Positions 9,793 to 18,628 are shown, counted from the stretch's first letter. The stretch is 64,000 bases of DNA from Herbaspirillum robiniae (GCF_002213415.1 NZ_NJGU01000010.1:62001-126000), one strand, 5' to 3'. Made by a program: numbers and translations. The notes: generated from the sequence alone by a model not told the origin.

Positions 9793-9832
9793 CGGGCTTG
9801 TCTTTTCTGGCATCTGACTGGGTGCTGCTCCC

Positions 9833-10320
9833 GTGTGTCCGTTCGGAGCGAGTGGCCGCTTGTGGCCTGTCTAGGTTGGCGTACATGCCGTTGTTCGTTG
9901 CCTTGGGTAGTCTGGTCTTGCTGCATGCCGATGTACTGGCTCTGGTTCTATCTTTCTCCGGTCGGAACGGAGCGCCGGGGGCGGCCCGGCAGCCGCTCAC
10001 TTTTCTTGCTCCGCCAAGAAAAGTAAGCAAAAGAAGGCGGCCCCTAAGATCCAGCCCCTTCGGGGTTCCCGCCGGAGCGCGCTGAAAAATGGGCAAGACA
10101 GAGTCGCTTCGCTCGACTGTCTTGCTGATCCATTTTTCAGCACGCTCCGGCGGCTGGCTCCCAAGGGGAAAGCCTGTCCGGCTCGCCTGCGGCATCGCCC
10201 TGGATCCGGCTCGCCTTCGGCTTCGCGCTGCTTGCTTCTCGCCTTCGGCTTCGATCTACTGGCTCGCTATCTGATGCAATCCGTCATCCCGGCGCAGGCC
10301 GGGATCCAGTGTCGTTTCGC
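9833..10320 (+). repeat. Dispersed intergenic element, copy 1
   Basis: This stretch of the 813-bp gap before glcD matches 26942-27432 over its whole length. The best-conserved core (about 9960-10040) is nearly identical in both copies and includes the words GGAGCGCCGGGGGCGG and AAGAAAAGTAAGCAAAAG. After it come a long hairpin, several copies of the short motif CTCGCCTGCGGC / CTCGCCTTCGGC, and a REP-like palindrome (ATCCCGGC at 10286, GCCGGGAT at 10298). The core can be conceptually translated in both copies, but nothing suggests a real protein. The element's function and mobility are unknown; no transposase or target duplication is seen. The rest of the gap (10321-10605) shows no gene. Confidence 0.8.
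10069..10153. repeat. Long hairpin inside dispersed element copy 1
   Basis: The left arm 10069-10092 pairs with 10130-10153: an 11-bp outer stem (CCGCCGGAGCG / CGCTCCGGCGG), one mismatch, then a 12-bp stem (GCTGAAAAATGG / CCATTTTTCAGC). An inner stem CAAGACAG / CTGTCTTG closes most of the remainder. The corresponding hairpin in copy 2 uses different stem sequences. Confidence 0.85.
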
Positions 10321-10605
10321 CGCCCATCGGGCGGCTTCCCGCGCCTCCCCGGCATCGAAAGGTCAGACCTTCTTTCCCCGCTGAAAATAATTCATTCCCG
10401 TCAAAAATTCTTTTCAGTGCGCCGCAGTACAACAGGCGGGCATTGCACCCCCTAAAATTAGTTACACTGCAAGCTTGAAAAGCGTCCGCACAAAGCGGGC
10501 CGAGAACCAGCGAGACAAGTACGAAAGAAGGCGGACGCGATCCGCCCCTCATCAGCCTCCGGGCCGCTTTCCTATTGCCCGCATAGCCCAAAGCCGAGGT
10601 CCAGC

Positions 10606-12093
10606 ATGAATGCTCCCGCTAACCAATCCTTCGCGCCGGCACGCCAGCGCGAGGTCGTCGAGGCCTTGCGCCGCGCAGTGCCCGGGCACTGCGTGCTGTT
10701 CGATGAAGAAGATACCCGTCCCTATGAATGCGACGGCCTGGCCGCCTACCGGCAACTGCCGATGGTGGTGGTGCTGCCCGAGAACGAGCAGCAGGTGGTC
10801 GCGGTCATGAAGGCCTGCCACGATCTGAAGGTGCAGATCGTGCCGCGCGGTGCCGGCACCGGCCTGTCCGGCGGCGCCATGCCGATCGCCGACGGCGTGG
10901 TGCTGTCGACCGCCAAATTCAACAAGATCCTGAAGATGGACAAGTACTCGCGCACCGCCGTGGTCCAGCCCGGCGTGCGCAACCTGGCCATTTCCGAAGC
11001 GGCCGCGCCGCACGGGCTGTATTACGCGCCCGACCCGTCTTCGCAGATCGCCTGCACCATCGGCGGCAACGTCGCCGAGAACTCCGGCGGCGTGCATTGC
11101 CTGAAGTACGGCCTGACGGTGCACAACGTGCTGCGCGTGCGCATGGTGACCATCGAAGGCGATGTGGTGGAACTGGGCAGCGGTGCGCTGGACGCGCCCG
11201 GCCTGGACCTGCTGGCGGTGTTCATCGGCTCCGAAGGCATGCTGGGCGTGGTCACCGAGGTGACGGTGAAGCTCGTGCCCAAGCCGCAGGCCGCGCGCGT
11301 GATCATGGCTTCGTTCGACGACGTGGTGAAGGGCGGCAACGCCGTGGCCAACGTGATCGCCGTCGGCATCATTCCGGCCGGCCTGGAGATGATGGACAAG
11401 ACCAGCTCGCGCATGGTCGAGCCCTTCGTGAAGGCGGGCTACGACGTCGACGCCGAGGCCATCCTGCTGTGCGAGTCCGACGGCACGGCCGAAGAGGTGG
11501 AAGAAGAGATCGGCCGCATGACCGAGGTGTTGAACGCCAGCGGCGCCACCGCCATCGCCTGCTCGACCTCGGAGGCCGAGCGCCTGCGCTTCTGGTCCGG
11601 CCGCAAGAACGCCTTCCCGGCCGCCGGCCGCATCTCGCCCGACTACTACTGCATGGACGGCACCATCCCGCGCAAGAAGCTGGCGCAGGTGCTGCTGGGC
11701 ATCGCCGAGATGGAAAAGAAATACGGCCTGCGCTGCGCCAACGTGTTCCACGCCGGCGACGGCAACCTGCATCCGCTGATCCTGTTCGACGCCAACATCG
11801 CCGACGAATTCTACCGCGCCGAACTGTTCGGCGCCGAGATCCTCGAGTTGTGCGTGGAAGTGGGCGGCACCATCACCGGCGAGCACGGTGTGGGCATCGA
11901 GAAGATCAACTCGATGTGCGTGCAGTTCGCGCCGGCCGAGCGCGAGGCCTTCTTCAAGCTCAAGCGCGCCTTCGACACCGCCTTCCTGCTCAACCCCGAC
12001 AAGGCCATCCCGACCCTGCACCGCTGCGCCGAGTACGGCAAGATGCACGTGCAGCGCGGCCAGTTGCGCCACCCCGAATTGCCGAGATTCTGA
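10606..12093 (+). CDS. glcD: Glycolate oxidase, FAD-linked subunit GlcD
   Basis: A 495-residue flavoprotein with a PCMH-type FAD-binding domain (VPRGAGTGLSGGAMP, then TIGGNVAENSGG) and an FAD-oxidase C-terminal domain with HAGDGNLHP and the closing block FLLNPDKAIPT. GlcD is the catalytic subunit that oxidises glycolate to glyoxylate at the inner face of the membrane, with GlcE and GlcF. The three genes are adjacent and in the usual order, with only 1 and 17 bases between them, so they form one operon. The ATG at 10606 begins the only family-length frame. The gap upstream contains a dispersed repeat, so the promoter should lie within roughly 10320-10600. Confidence 0.95.
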   Translation: MNAPANQSFAPARQREVVEALRRAVPGHCVLFDEEDTRPYECDGLAAYRQLPMVVVLPENEQQVVAVMKACHDLKVQIVPRGAGTGLSGGAMPIADGVVLSTAKFNKILKMDKYSRTAVVQPGVRNLAISEAAAPHGLYYAPDPSSQIACTIGGNVAENSGGVHCLKYGLTVHNVLRVRMVTIEGDVVELGSGALDAPGLDLLAVFIGSEGMLGVVTEVTVKLVPKPQAARVIMASFDDVVKGGNAVANVIAVGIIPAGLEMMDKTSSRMVEPFVKAGYDVDAEAILLCESDGTAEEVEEEIGRMTEVLNASGATAIACSTSEAERLRFWSGRKNAFPAAGRISPDYYCMDGTIPRKKLAQVLLGIAEMEKKYGLRCANVFHAGDGNLHPLILFDANIADEFYRAELFGAEILELCVEVGGTITGEHGVGIEKINSMCVQFAPAEREAFFKLKRAFDTAFLLNPDKAIPTLHRCAEYGKMHVQRGQLRHPELPRF

Positions 12094-12094
12094 A

Positions 12095-13180
12095 ATGAGC
12101 GAGCAGACACACACACATGCGGACATGAGCGCCGTGCTGGACTCCTTCCGCCAGCGCATCGTCCAAGGCCGGCCGCTGCAGATCCGCGGCGGCGGCACCA
12201 AGGACTGGTACGGCCAGGCGCCGCAGGGCGAGGTGCTGGACACGCGCGCCTACAGCGGTATCGTCGACTACGAGCCGACCGAGCTGGTGATCACCGCACG
12301 CTGCGGCACGCCGCTGTCGGAGATCGACGCCGCGCTGGAGAAGAACAACCAGATGCTGGCCTTCGAGCCGCCGCGCTTCGACGGCGCGGCCACCGTCGGC
12401 GGCATGGTCGCCTCCGGCCTGTCGGGCCCGGCGCGGGTATCGGCCGGCGCGGTGCGCGACTTCGTGCTGGGCGCGGTGCTGATGGATGCCAGCGGCGAGC
12501 AGCTGCACTTCGGCGGCCAGGTGATGAAGAACGTCGCCGGCTATGACATGTCGCGCCTGCTGACCGGTTCGCTGGGCACGCTGGGGCTGATCCTGCAGGT
12601 CTCGCTGAAGGTGCTGCCCAAGCCCTTCGCCTCCAGCACGCGCGTCTTCGAGATGAACCAGGAGGGGGCGCTGCGCCTGCTCAACCAGTGCGGCGGCCAG
12701 CCCTTGCCGCTGGTGGCCAGCGCCTGGAGCAACAACGTGCTGACCATCCGCCTGGCCGGTGCGCAGGCTGCGGTCGATTCGGCGGTCAAGAAGCTGGGCG
12801 GCAGCGAGCTCTCCAACGGCGACGATTTCTGGCGCGACCTGCGCGAGCAGCAGCATGCCTTCTTCGCCGACGCCGATGCGCCGCTGTGGCGCCTGTCGGT
12901 GCCGTCGGTGGCGCCGCCGCTGGAGCTGCACGGCCGCCAACTGATCGAGTGGGGCGGTGCGCAGCGCTGGCTGCGTCCCGACGCCGGCGTCGACGCGGTC
13001 GCCATTCGCGCCGCGGCCCTGGCCGCGGGCGGCAGCGCCAGCCTGCATCGCGGCGGCGACAAGGCCATCGGCGTGTTCCATCCGCTGCAGCCGGCGGTGG
13101 AAAAGATCCATCGCAACCTCAAAGCGCAATTCGACCCGGCCGGCATCTTCAATCCCGGCCGCATGTACGCGGGCCTGTAA
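12095..13180 (+). CDS. glcE: Glycolate oxidase subunit GlcE
   Basis: A 361-residue FAD-binding subunit of glycolate oxidase. It shows the short PCMH-type block (ILQIRGGGTKDWYG-like region near residue 30, here PLQIRGGGTKDWYG), the conserved LAFEPPRFDGAATVGGMVA and the tail IFNPGRMYAGL. It is shorter than GlcD and lacks most of the C-terminal oxidase domain, as is typical of GlcE. The ATG at 12095 lies one base after the glcD stop; an alternative in-frame ATG at 12125 is possible. A frame open upstream to 11888 lies inside glcD and is not used. Confidence 0.94.
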   Translation: MSEQTHTHADMSAVLDSFRQRIVQGRPLQIRGGGTKDWYGQAPQGEVLDTRAYSGIVDYEPTELVITARCGTPLSEIDAALEKNNQMLAFEPPRFDGAATVGGMVASGLSGPARVSAGAVRDFVLGAVLMDASGEQLHFGGQVMKNVAGYDMSRLLTGSLGTLGLILQVSLKVLPKPFASSTRVFEMNQEGALRLLNQCGGQPLPLVASAWSNNVLTIRLAGAQAAVDSAVKKLGGSELSNGDDFWRDLREQQHAFFADADAPLWRLSVPSVAPPLELHGRQLIEWGGAQRWLRPDAGVDAVAIRAAALAAGGSASLHRGGDKAIGVFHPLQPAVEKIHRNLKAQFDPAGIFNPGRMYAGL

Positions 13181-13197
13181 GCCGAAAGCCAACAGTT

Positions 13198-14448
13198 ATG
13201 CAAACCAATCTAGCCGACTTCATCCGCGACACCCACGAAGGCCAGGAAGCCGACGCCATCCTGCGCAACTGTGTGCACTGCGGTTTCTGCACCGCCACCT
13301 GCCCGACCTACCAGCTGCTGGGCGACGAACTGGACGGCCCGCGCGGCCGCATCTACCTGATCAAGCAGGTGCTCGAAGGCAAGCAGGCCACGGCCGCCAC
13401 GCAGTCGCACCTGGACCGTTGCCTGACCTGCCGCAACTGCGAGTCGACCTGCCCATCGGGCGTGCAGTACGGTCGCCTGGTCGATATCGGCCGCAAGGTG
13501 GTGGAGCAGCAGGTGCCGCGTCCGCTGTCGCAGCGCCTGGCGCGCACGGCGTTGAAGGAGCTGCTGCCGCGCAAATGGCTGTTCCGCCCGGCGATGAAGG
13601 CAGGGCAGATGGTGCGCCCGCTGCTGCCCAAGGTGCTGCAGAACAAGGTGCCGCTGCCGCAGCAGGCCGGCGCTTGGCCGACCCGCGCGCATGCGCGCCA
13701 GATGCTGCTGCTGGACGGCTGCGTGCAGCCCTCGATGTCGCCCAACATCAACAGCGCCACCGCGCGCGTGCTCGACGCGCTGGGCGTGCAGCTGTTCGTG
13801 CCGCCCAAGACCGGTTGCTGCGGCGCCATCCGCTATCACATGAATGACCAGGACGGCGGCCTGGACGACATGCGCCGCAACATCGACGCCTGGTGGCCCT
13901 ATATCGAAGGCGAAGGCCGCGACGGCATCAAGGCCGAGGCCATCGTGATGAACGCCTCCGGCTGCGGCGCCACCGTCAAGGAGTACGGCCACCTGCTGCA
14001 GCACGACCACGCCTACGCCGAGAAGGCCCGCCGCATCTCGCGCATGACGCTGGACATCAGCGAGATCCTGCCCGAGTTCGAGGCCGAGCTGCAGCAGAAG
14101 CTGGCCGGCTACGACGGCAAGCGGGTCGCCTACCATCCGCCCTGCACGTTGCAGCACGGCCAGAAGATCCGCGGCAAGGTCGAGTCCATCCTGCGCGCGG
14201 CCGGCGTGGACGTGCAGCTGTGCGCCGACAGCCACCTGTGCTGCGGTTCGGCCGGCACCTATTCGGTGCTGCAGCCGGAGCTGTCCTACCAGCTGCGCGA
14301 CAACAAGCTGAAGAACCTGGCCGCCACCGACCCCGACATGATCGTCACCGGCAACATCGGCTGCGTGACCCATCTGCAATCGGGCACCGACACGCCGGTG
14401 CGGCACTGGATCGAGCTGCTGGACGCGGCCCTGCAGGGACGCGCCTGA
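13198..14448 (+). CDS. glcF: Glycolate oxidase iron-sulfur subunit GlcF
   Basis: A 416-residue protein with two [4Fe-4S] ferredoxin motifs (C25-C28-C31-C35 and C75-C78-C81-C85) followed by two CCG-type cysteine-rich domains (GCCGAIRYH and LCCGSAGTY regions). It carries electrons from the GlcDE flavins to the quinone pool at the membrane. It ends the glcDEF operon and is followed directly by an intrinsic terminator. The ATG at 13198 gives the family's normal N-terminus. The longer frame upstream is antisense-like coding within glcE and is ignored. Confidence 0.95.
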   Translation: MQTNLADFIRDTHEGQEADAILRNCVHCGFCTATCPTYQLLGDELDGPRGRIYLIKQVLEGKQATAATQSHLDRCLTCRNCESTCPSGVQYGRLVDIGRKVVEQQVPRPLSQRLARTALKELLPRKWLFRPAMKAGQMVRPLLPKVLQNKVPLPQQAGAWPTRAHARQMLLLDGCVQPSMSPNINSATARVLDALGVQLFVPPKTGCCGAIRYHMNDQDGGLDDMRRNIDAWWPYIEGEGRDGIKAEAIVMNASGCGATVKEYGHLLQHDHAYAEKARRISRMTLDISEILPEFEAELQQKLAGYDGKRVAYHPPCTLQHGQKIRGKVESILRAAGVDVQLCADSHLCCGSAGTYSVLQPELSYQLRDNKLKNLAATDPDMIVTGNIGCVTHLQSGTDTPVRHWIELLDAALQGRA

Positions 14449-14480
14449 CAGGCTGCTGACATTGCTGTCCGCAAGGCAAC

Positions 14481-14506
14481 AAGCCCCGCTGATGCGGGGC
14501 TTTTTT
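14481..14506 (+). terminator. Intrinsic terminator of glcDEF
   Basis: AAGCCCCGC (14481-14489) pairs with GCGGGGCTT (14494-14502) and is followed by a run of T. The rest of the 321-bp gap up to the next gene (to 14769) holds a second weak AAGCT/AGCTT hairpin followed by seven T near 14584-14600 and presumably the symporter promoter; no gene is seen there. Confidence 0.9.
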
Positions 14507-14769
14507 GTGGATGAAATGATCACAAAAGCGGTAATTTGCGGATGTTTGCCGCTTCCCGGCTTGACGAGCAGGGCCATAAATCAATAAGCTTCGAGCTTTT
14601 TTTATCGCCCAGCAGGAAAAAGCCGACAATATTTCTCGTCTGCAAGCTTCCGGCCGCTGAACGAAATGCCGCCTCCGGGTCCAACCGAGGTCGGCGACGC
14701 AGCAAGCGCATTCCATCCCTCGTCAGACTTTTGGGCCGGCCCCGCCGGTTCCAGGAGCAGGAGACCATC

Positions 14770-16059
14770 TTGAAAAAACGCATTCCACCAGCCGCCTATA
14801 TCTTCATCGCCATGCTGCTCGGCATCCTGGTCGGCTACCTGATCTTCTCGCACTACGACAAGGCGCAGGCCAAGGAACTGGCCGGCTATATCTCCATCGC
14901 CTCGGACATCTTCCTGCGCCTGATCAAGATGGTGATCGCGCCGCTGGTGTTCTCGACCCTGGTGGTCGGCATCGCCCACATGGGCGACGCCAAGTCGGTG
15001 GGCCGCATCTTCGGCAAGTCGCTGGGCTGGTTCTTTGCCGCCTCGCTGGTGTCGCTGGCGCTGGGCATGGTGATGGCCAACCTGCTCAAGCCCGGCATGG
15101 GCGTGGCGCTGCCGCCGCCTGACGCGGCCGGCGTGGGCCTGGCCACGGGCAAGTTCACGGTCAAGGAATTCTTCAACCACCTGGTGCCCAAGTCGGTGGC
15201 TGAAGCGATGGCGCAAAACGAGATCCTGCAGATCGTGGTGTTCTCCATGTTCTTCGGCATCGCGCTGGCGGCGCTGGGCGAGCGCGGCAAGAACCTGCTG
15301 GCCGTGGTCGACGACCTGTCGCACGCCATGCTCAAGATCACCGGCTACGTGATGAAGTTCGCGCCGGTGGCGGTGTTCGCAGCGATGGCCGCCACCGTGG
15401 CGGTCAACGGCCTGGAGATCCTGGTCAGCTTCGCGGTGTTCATGCGCGACTTCTACTTCTCGCTAGTGCTGCTGTGGTTGATCCTGATCGCCGCCGGCTT
15501 CGTGTTCCTGAAAAAGCGCATCTTCCACCTGCTGGCCCTGATCAAGGAAGCCTTCCTGCTGGCATTTGCCACGGCCAGTTCGGAGGCCGCCTATCCCAAG
15601 CTGCTGGACGCGCTGGACCGCTTCGGCGTCAAGCGCAAGATCTCCAGTTTCGTCATGCCGATGGGGTACTCCTTCAACCTCGACGGTTCGATGATCTACT
15701 GCACCTTCGCCACGCTGTTCATCGCCCAGGCCTACGGCATGGAGCTGTCGCTGACCACCCAGATCACCATGATGGCGGTGCTGATGCTGACCTCCAAGGG
15801 CATCGCCGGCGTGCCGCGCGCCTCGCTGGTGGTGATCGCCGCCACGCTGCACCAGTTCAACATCCCCGAGGCGGGCCTGCTGGTGATCCTGGGCATCGAC
15901 ACCTTCCTCGACATGGGCCGCTCGGCCACCAACGCGGTGGGCAACTCGATCGCCTCGGCCGTGGTCGCCAAGTGGGAAGGCGGCCTGCTGAGCGAGGAAG
16001 AAGCGCGCGCCGCCGAGCAGGCCATCGAGAACGAGGCCGAACTCAGGCTGCACGGCTGA
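14770..16059 (+). CDS. Dicarboxylate/amino acid:cation symporter, tandem copy 1 (TTG start)
   Basis: A 429-residue inner-membrane carrier of the DAACS family (GltP/DctA type). It shows the conserved serine-rich reentrant loop region (ATASSEAAYPKLLDAL), the substrate/cation motif PMGYSFNLDGSMIYC, and a final helix motif FLDMGRSATNAVGNSIA. Substrates in the family are C4-dicarboxylates, glutamate or aspartate, taken up with protons or sodium. The start is a TTG at 14770: it follows GGAGCAGGAG at good spacing and aligns exactly with the ATG of the downstream paralogue (both begin with a KKRIP block). An in-frame ATG at 14536 would add 78 unrelated residues. A strong UUCG-loop terminator follows. 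Confidence 0.88.
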   Translation: MKKRIPPAAYIFIAMLLGILVGYLIFSHYDKAQAKELAGYISIASDIFLRLIKMVIAPLVFSTLVVGIAHMGDAKSVGRIFGKSLGWFFAASLVSLALGMVMANLLKPGMGVALPPPDAAGVGLATGKFTVKEFFNHLVPKSVAEAMAQNEILQIVVFSMFFGIALAALGERGKNLLAVVDDLSHAMLKITGYVMKFAPVAVFAAMAATVAVNGLEILVSFAVFMRDFYFSLVLLWLILIAAGFVFLKKRIFHLLALIKEAFLLAFATASSEAAYPKLLDALDRFGVKRKISSFVMPMGYSFNLDGSMIYCTFATLFIAQAYGMELSLTTQITMMAVLMLTSKGIAGVPRASLVVIAATLHQFNIPEAGLLVILGIDTFLDMGRSATNAVGNSIASAVVAKWEGGLLSEEEARAAEQAIENEAELRLHG

Positions 16060-16088
16060 ATTCGAAAGAAAACGATCTGACACTTCAT

Positions 16089-16118
16089 AAAAAAGCTTCG
16101 CTTCGGCGAAGCTTTTTT
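16089..16118 (+). terminator. Intrinsic terminator with UUCG tetraloop between the two symporter genes
   Basis: AAAAAAGCTTCGC and GCGAAGCTTTTTT flank a TTCG loop closed by C-G, followed by further T. The two tandem symporter genes are therefore likely separate transcription units. Confidence 0.92.
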
Positions 16119-16232
16119 GTTTTTGAGAGTTGGTGCGTACTATCGTCGCGCTTCGATTGACGTGCTTCGTCCTGGTCTCTAACGTGCCGCATCCTTCGCA
16201 GCTCCGCGCAGGAACGACATCCGGAGACATGT

Positions 16233-17525
16233 ATGAAAAAACGAATTCCCGCCGCCGCCTGGATCTTCGGCGCCATGCTGCTCGGCGTGCTGGCCGGCTA
16301 CCTCATCAACACCTGCGCCGCCGACAAGCAGCAAGCCGCGCAGATCGCCGACTACATTTCAATCGCCTCCGACATCTTCCTGCGCCTGATCAAGATGGTG
16401 ATCGCACCGCTGGTGTTCTCCACGTTGGTGGTCGGTATCGCCAACATGGGCGATGCACATTCGGTCGGGCGCATCTTCGCCAAGTCGCTGAGCTGGTTCA
16501 TTACGGCCTCGGTCGTGTCGCTGGGCCTGGGCATGGTGATGGCCAACCTGTTGCAGCCGGGCCTGGGTATCACGCTGCCAGATACGGGCGCCGGCGGCGG
16601 GGTCGTTGCGACGGGTTCGCTGGGCATCAAGGAGTTCGTCAGCCACCTGGTGCCGAAGTCTTTCGCCGAAGCCATGGCCAAGAACGAGATCCTGCAGATC
16701 GTGGTGTTCTCGATGTTCTTCGGCGTGGCGCTGGCGGCGCTGGGCGAGCGCGGCAAGACCCTGCTGGGATCCATCGACGAGCTCTCGCACGTCATGCTGA
16801 AGATCACGGGCTACGTCATGCTCGCCGCGCCGGTCGCGGTTTTCGCAGCCATTGCCGCGACCGTGGCCGTCAACGGGCTGGGTATTCTGCTCAGCTTCGC
16901 CATCTTCATGCGCGATTTCTATCTGGCCTTGTTGCTGCTGTGGACGTTGCTGGTGGCAGCCGGCTTCGCCTTCCTGCGCCGGCGCATCTTCCGCCTGCTG
17001 GCGCTGATCAAGGAGGCCTTCCTGCTGTCCTTTGCCACCGCCAGTTCCGAGGCTGCCTATCCCAAGCTGCTGGACGCGCTGGACCGCTTCGGCGTCAAGC
17101 GCAAGATTTCCAGCTTCGTCATGCCGATGGGGTATTCCTTCAACCTCGACGGTTCGATGATGTACTGCACCTTTGCCACGCTGTTCATCGCCCAGGCTTA
17201 CGGCATCGAGCTTTCGCTGGGCACCCAGCTGACGATGATGGCGGTGCTGATGCTGACCTCCAAGGGCATGGCAGGCGTGCCGCGCGCGTCGCTGGTGGTG
17301 ATAGCCGCCACGCTGCAGCAGTTCGGCATTCCGGAAGCGGGGTTGCTGATCATCCTGGGCATCGACACCTTCCTGGACATGGGCCGATCCGCCACCAACG
17401 CTGTAGGTAACTCCATCGCCGCGGCGGTGGTGGCGAAGTGGGAAGGCGGACTGCTGTCGGAGCAGGAGGCGCAGGCCGCCGAGCAGGCCATCCAGGCCGA
17501 GGCCGAACTCAAGCTGCACGCTTAA
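16233..17525 (+). CDS. Dicarboxylate/amino acid:cation symporter, tandem copy 2
   Basis: A 430-residue DAACS-family carrier highly similar to the copy just upstream along the whole length, with the same motifs (ASSEAAYPKLLDALDRFG, GYSFNLDGSMMYC, FLDMGRSATNAVGNSI). Differences cluster in the first external loop (NTCAADKQQAAQIAD versus SHYDKAQAKELAG) and in the loop before helix 4, which could change affinity or regulation. It has its own leader of about 110 bp and its own terminator at both ends. It probably arose by tandem duplication. The start ATG at 16233 follows CCGGAGAC. Confidence 0.92.
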   Translation: MKKRIPAAAWIFGAMLLGVLAGYLINTCAADKQQAAQIADYISIASDIFLRLIKMVIAPLVFSTLVVGIANMGDAHSVGRIFAKSLSWFITASVVSLGLGMVMANLLQPGLGITLPDTGAGGGVVATGSLGIKEFVSHLVPKSFAEAMAKNEILQIVVFSMFFGVALAALGERGKTLLGSIDELSHVMLKITGYVMLAAPVAVFAAIAATVAVNGLGILLSFAIFMRDFYLALLLLWTLLVAAGFAFLRRRIFRLLALIKEAFLLSFATASSEAAYPKLLDALDRFGVKRKISSFVMPMGYSFNLDGSMMYCTFATLFIAQAYGIELSLGTQLTMMAVLMLTSKGMAGVPRASLVVIAATLQQFGIPEAGLLIILGIDTFLDMGRSATNAVGNSIAAAVVAKWEGGLLSEQEAQAAEQAIQAEAELKLHA

Positions 17526-17547
17526 GCCTCTTCCCGCCGCAAAGCCA

Positions 17548-17585
17548 AAAAGGAGCATGCCGGCAACGACGTGCTCCTTTTCTTT
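17548..17585 (+). terminator. Intrinsic terminator after the second symporter gene
   Basis: AAAAGGAGCA (17548-17557) pairs with TGCTCCTTTT (17572-17581), followed by CTTTT. It also lies just past the 3' end of the convergent minus-strand operon that ends at 17610. Confidence 0.85.
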
Positions 17586-17609
17586 TGCGGGCAGGGCAAA
17601 GGGCAGTGC

Positions 17610-18065
17610 TCAGGCCGGAACGGCTTCGCGCACCTTGGCCGGGATCCACTCCTGCAGCGTGATTTCGATGGTGATGAAGGACAGGTTGGCGCCGCGCACG
17701 AAACGGCCGGCGAAGATCTTGCCGTCGGTGTCGGCCACCACGCCCTGCAGCGGGTTCGGATTGGACTTGCCGTCCGAGAAGCCGATCTCGCCGAAGACGT
17801 TGAGGATTTCAACGCCGGGGCCGTTGATTTCCATCTGGCGCAGGCCGCCGGCGGCGGCGTATTGCAGGTGGGCGTCGATCAGGCTGCCGATGGCGCCGCG
17901 CACGATGGCGGTTTTCATCCCGTGCTGGCGGCACAGCGCTTCCACGCTCTCGGTCAGGTCCTGGTTGGGTTTGAGGCGGGCCATGACCAGCTTGCCCAAT
18001 GTGCCTTCTTCTACCTGGATGTTGTCGTCTGTCTCTGTTGTCGTTGTGATTAGGTTCGTCATCAT
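17610..18065 (-). CDS. PPC/DUF296-domain protein B (histidine motif lost)
   Basis: A 151-residue single-domain protein of the PPC (plant and prokaryote conserved, DUF296) family. The fold region runs from about residue 20 to 145 (VMARLKPNQDLTESVEALCRQ, then AIVRGAIGSL). Where the family normally has histidines (an H-x-H pair and GGHL) this protein has Q107, V109 and AGRF with R121, so it is unlikely to bind a metal in the usual way. The start ATG at 18065 overlaps the stop of its partner by four bases, so the two are translationally coupled. The role of bacterial PPC proteins is poorly known; trimer formation is known for the fold. It is the last gene of the thiolase operon. Confidence 0.8.
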   Translation of the reverse strand: MMTNLITTTTETDDNIQVEEGTLGKLVMARLKPNQDLTESVEALCRQHGMKTAIVRGAIGSLIDAHLQYAAAGGLRQMEINGPGVEILNVFGEIGFSDGKSNPNPLQGVVADTDGKIFAGRFVRGANLSFITIEITLQEWIPAKVREAVPA

Positions 18066-18628
18066 GATTCCATGGGTGTCGGATGCAATAGACTGAAGTG
18101 CGTCTCTTCATCGCTGTTGACGACGAAGGCGCCCTGGGAAAACAAGCACAGGCGGATGATGAGCGGATCGTCGCCCACTTCCACCGTATCAAGCAAAAGA
18201 TGGCCGCCGTGGATGGCGCCATCGCCATCGATGAAGCCCGAATGGCAATGCAATAATACCTTTCCTTCCTGGTTCTGGCCCACCGTGATGGCGCCGGTCA
18301 CGAAAGTGATCGCGCCTTCCAGCACATGCGGCGGGCCGTAGTCATACGGGCGGTTCTGGTCCTTGGTGTTTTCGATGCGGTGGTAGTGCAGGCGGCGCGC
18401 GGTGCCGCCGCACATGCGGCCGACGCCGCCGCGCTGGCCGTAGCGCGCCAGCACGCGGCGCAGCGCTTCGCCCACCAGGGTGCCCGGGGCCAGCGTGATG
18501 CGCAGTTCCTCGGCCGGATTGGCCTCCAGGTCCAGCGTGCGCGGATAGCTCTGCTGGCCTGCGTGCAGGAACTTGCGGACCTCGACAAATCCCGGATGGC
18601 CGTCAGCGGGTTTGTTGGAGAGTTTCAT
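18062..18628 (-). CDS. PPC/DUF296-domain protein A (histidine motif intact)
   Basis: A 188-residue protein with a PPC/DUF296-type domain from about residue 40 to 180. It keeps the family's putative metal-binding histidines: H127 and H129 in LLHCHSGF and H143 in the GGHL block. It overlaps both neighbours by four bases (ATGA with the acyl-CoA synthetase stop, and again with the second PPC gene), which implies fixed co-expression of all three. In plants the domain accompanies AT-hook DNA-binding proteins, but no AT-hook is present here, so a metabolic or scaffolding role is more likely. The function is unknown; pairing with protein B suggests a mixed oligomer. Confidence 0.82.
   Translation of the reverse strand: MKLSNKPADGHPGFVEVRKFLHAGQQSYPRTLDLEANPAEELRITLAPGTLVGEALRRVLARYGQRGGVGRMCGGTARRLHYHRIENTKDQNRPYDYGPPHVLEGAITFVTGAITVGQNQEGKVLLHCHSGFIDGDGAIHGGHLLLDTVEVGDDPLIIRLCLFSQGAFVVNSDEETHFSLLHPTPMES

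Noticed and set aside
9798-10085. Small plus-strand frame in dispersed element copy 1 (a similar one lies in copy 2)
   Set aside because: The translated similarity follows from the nucleotide repeat; stems change at the DNA level without respect for codons, and no ribosome site is seen.
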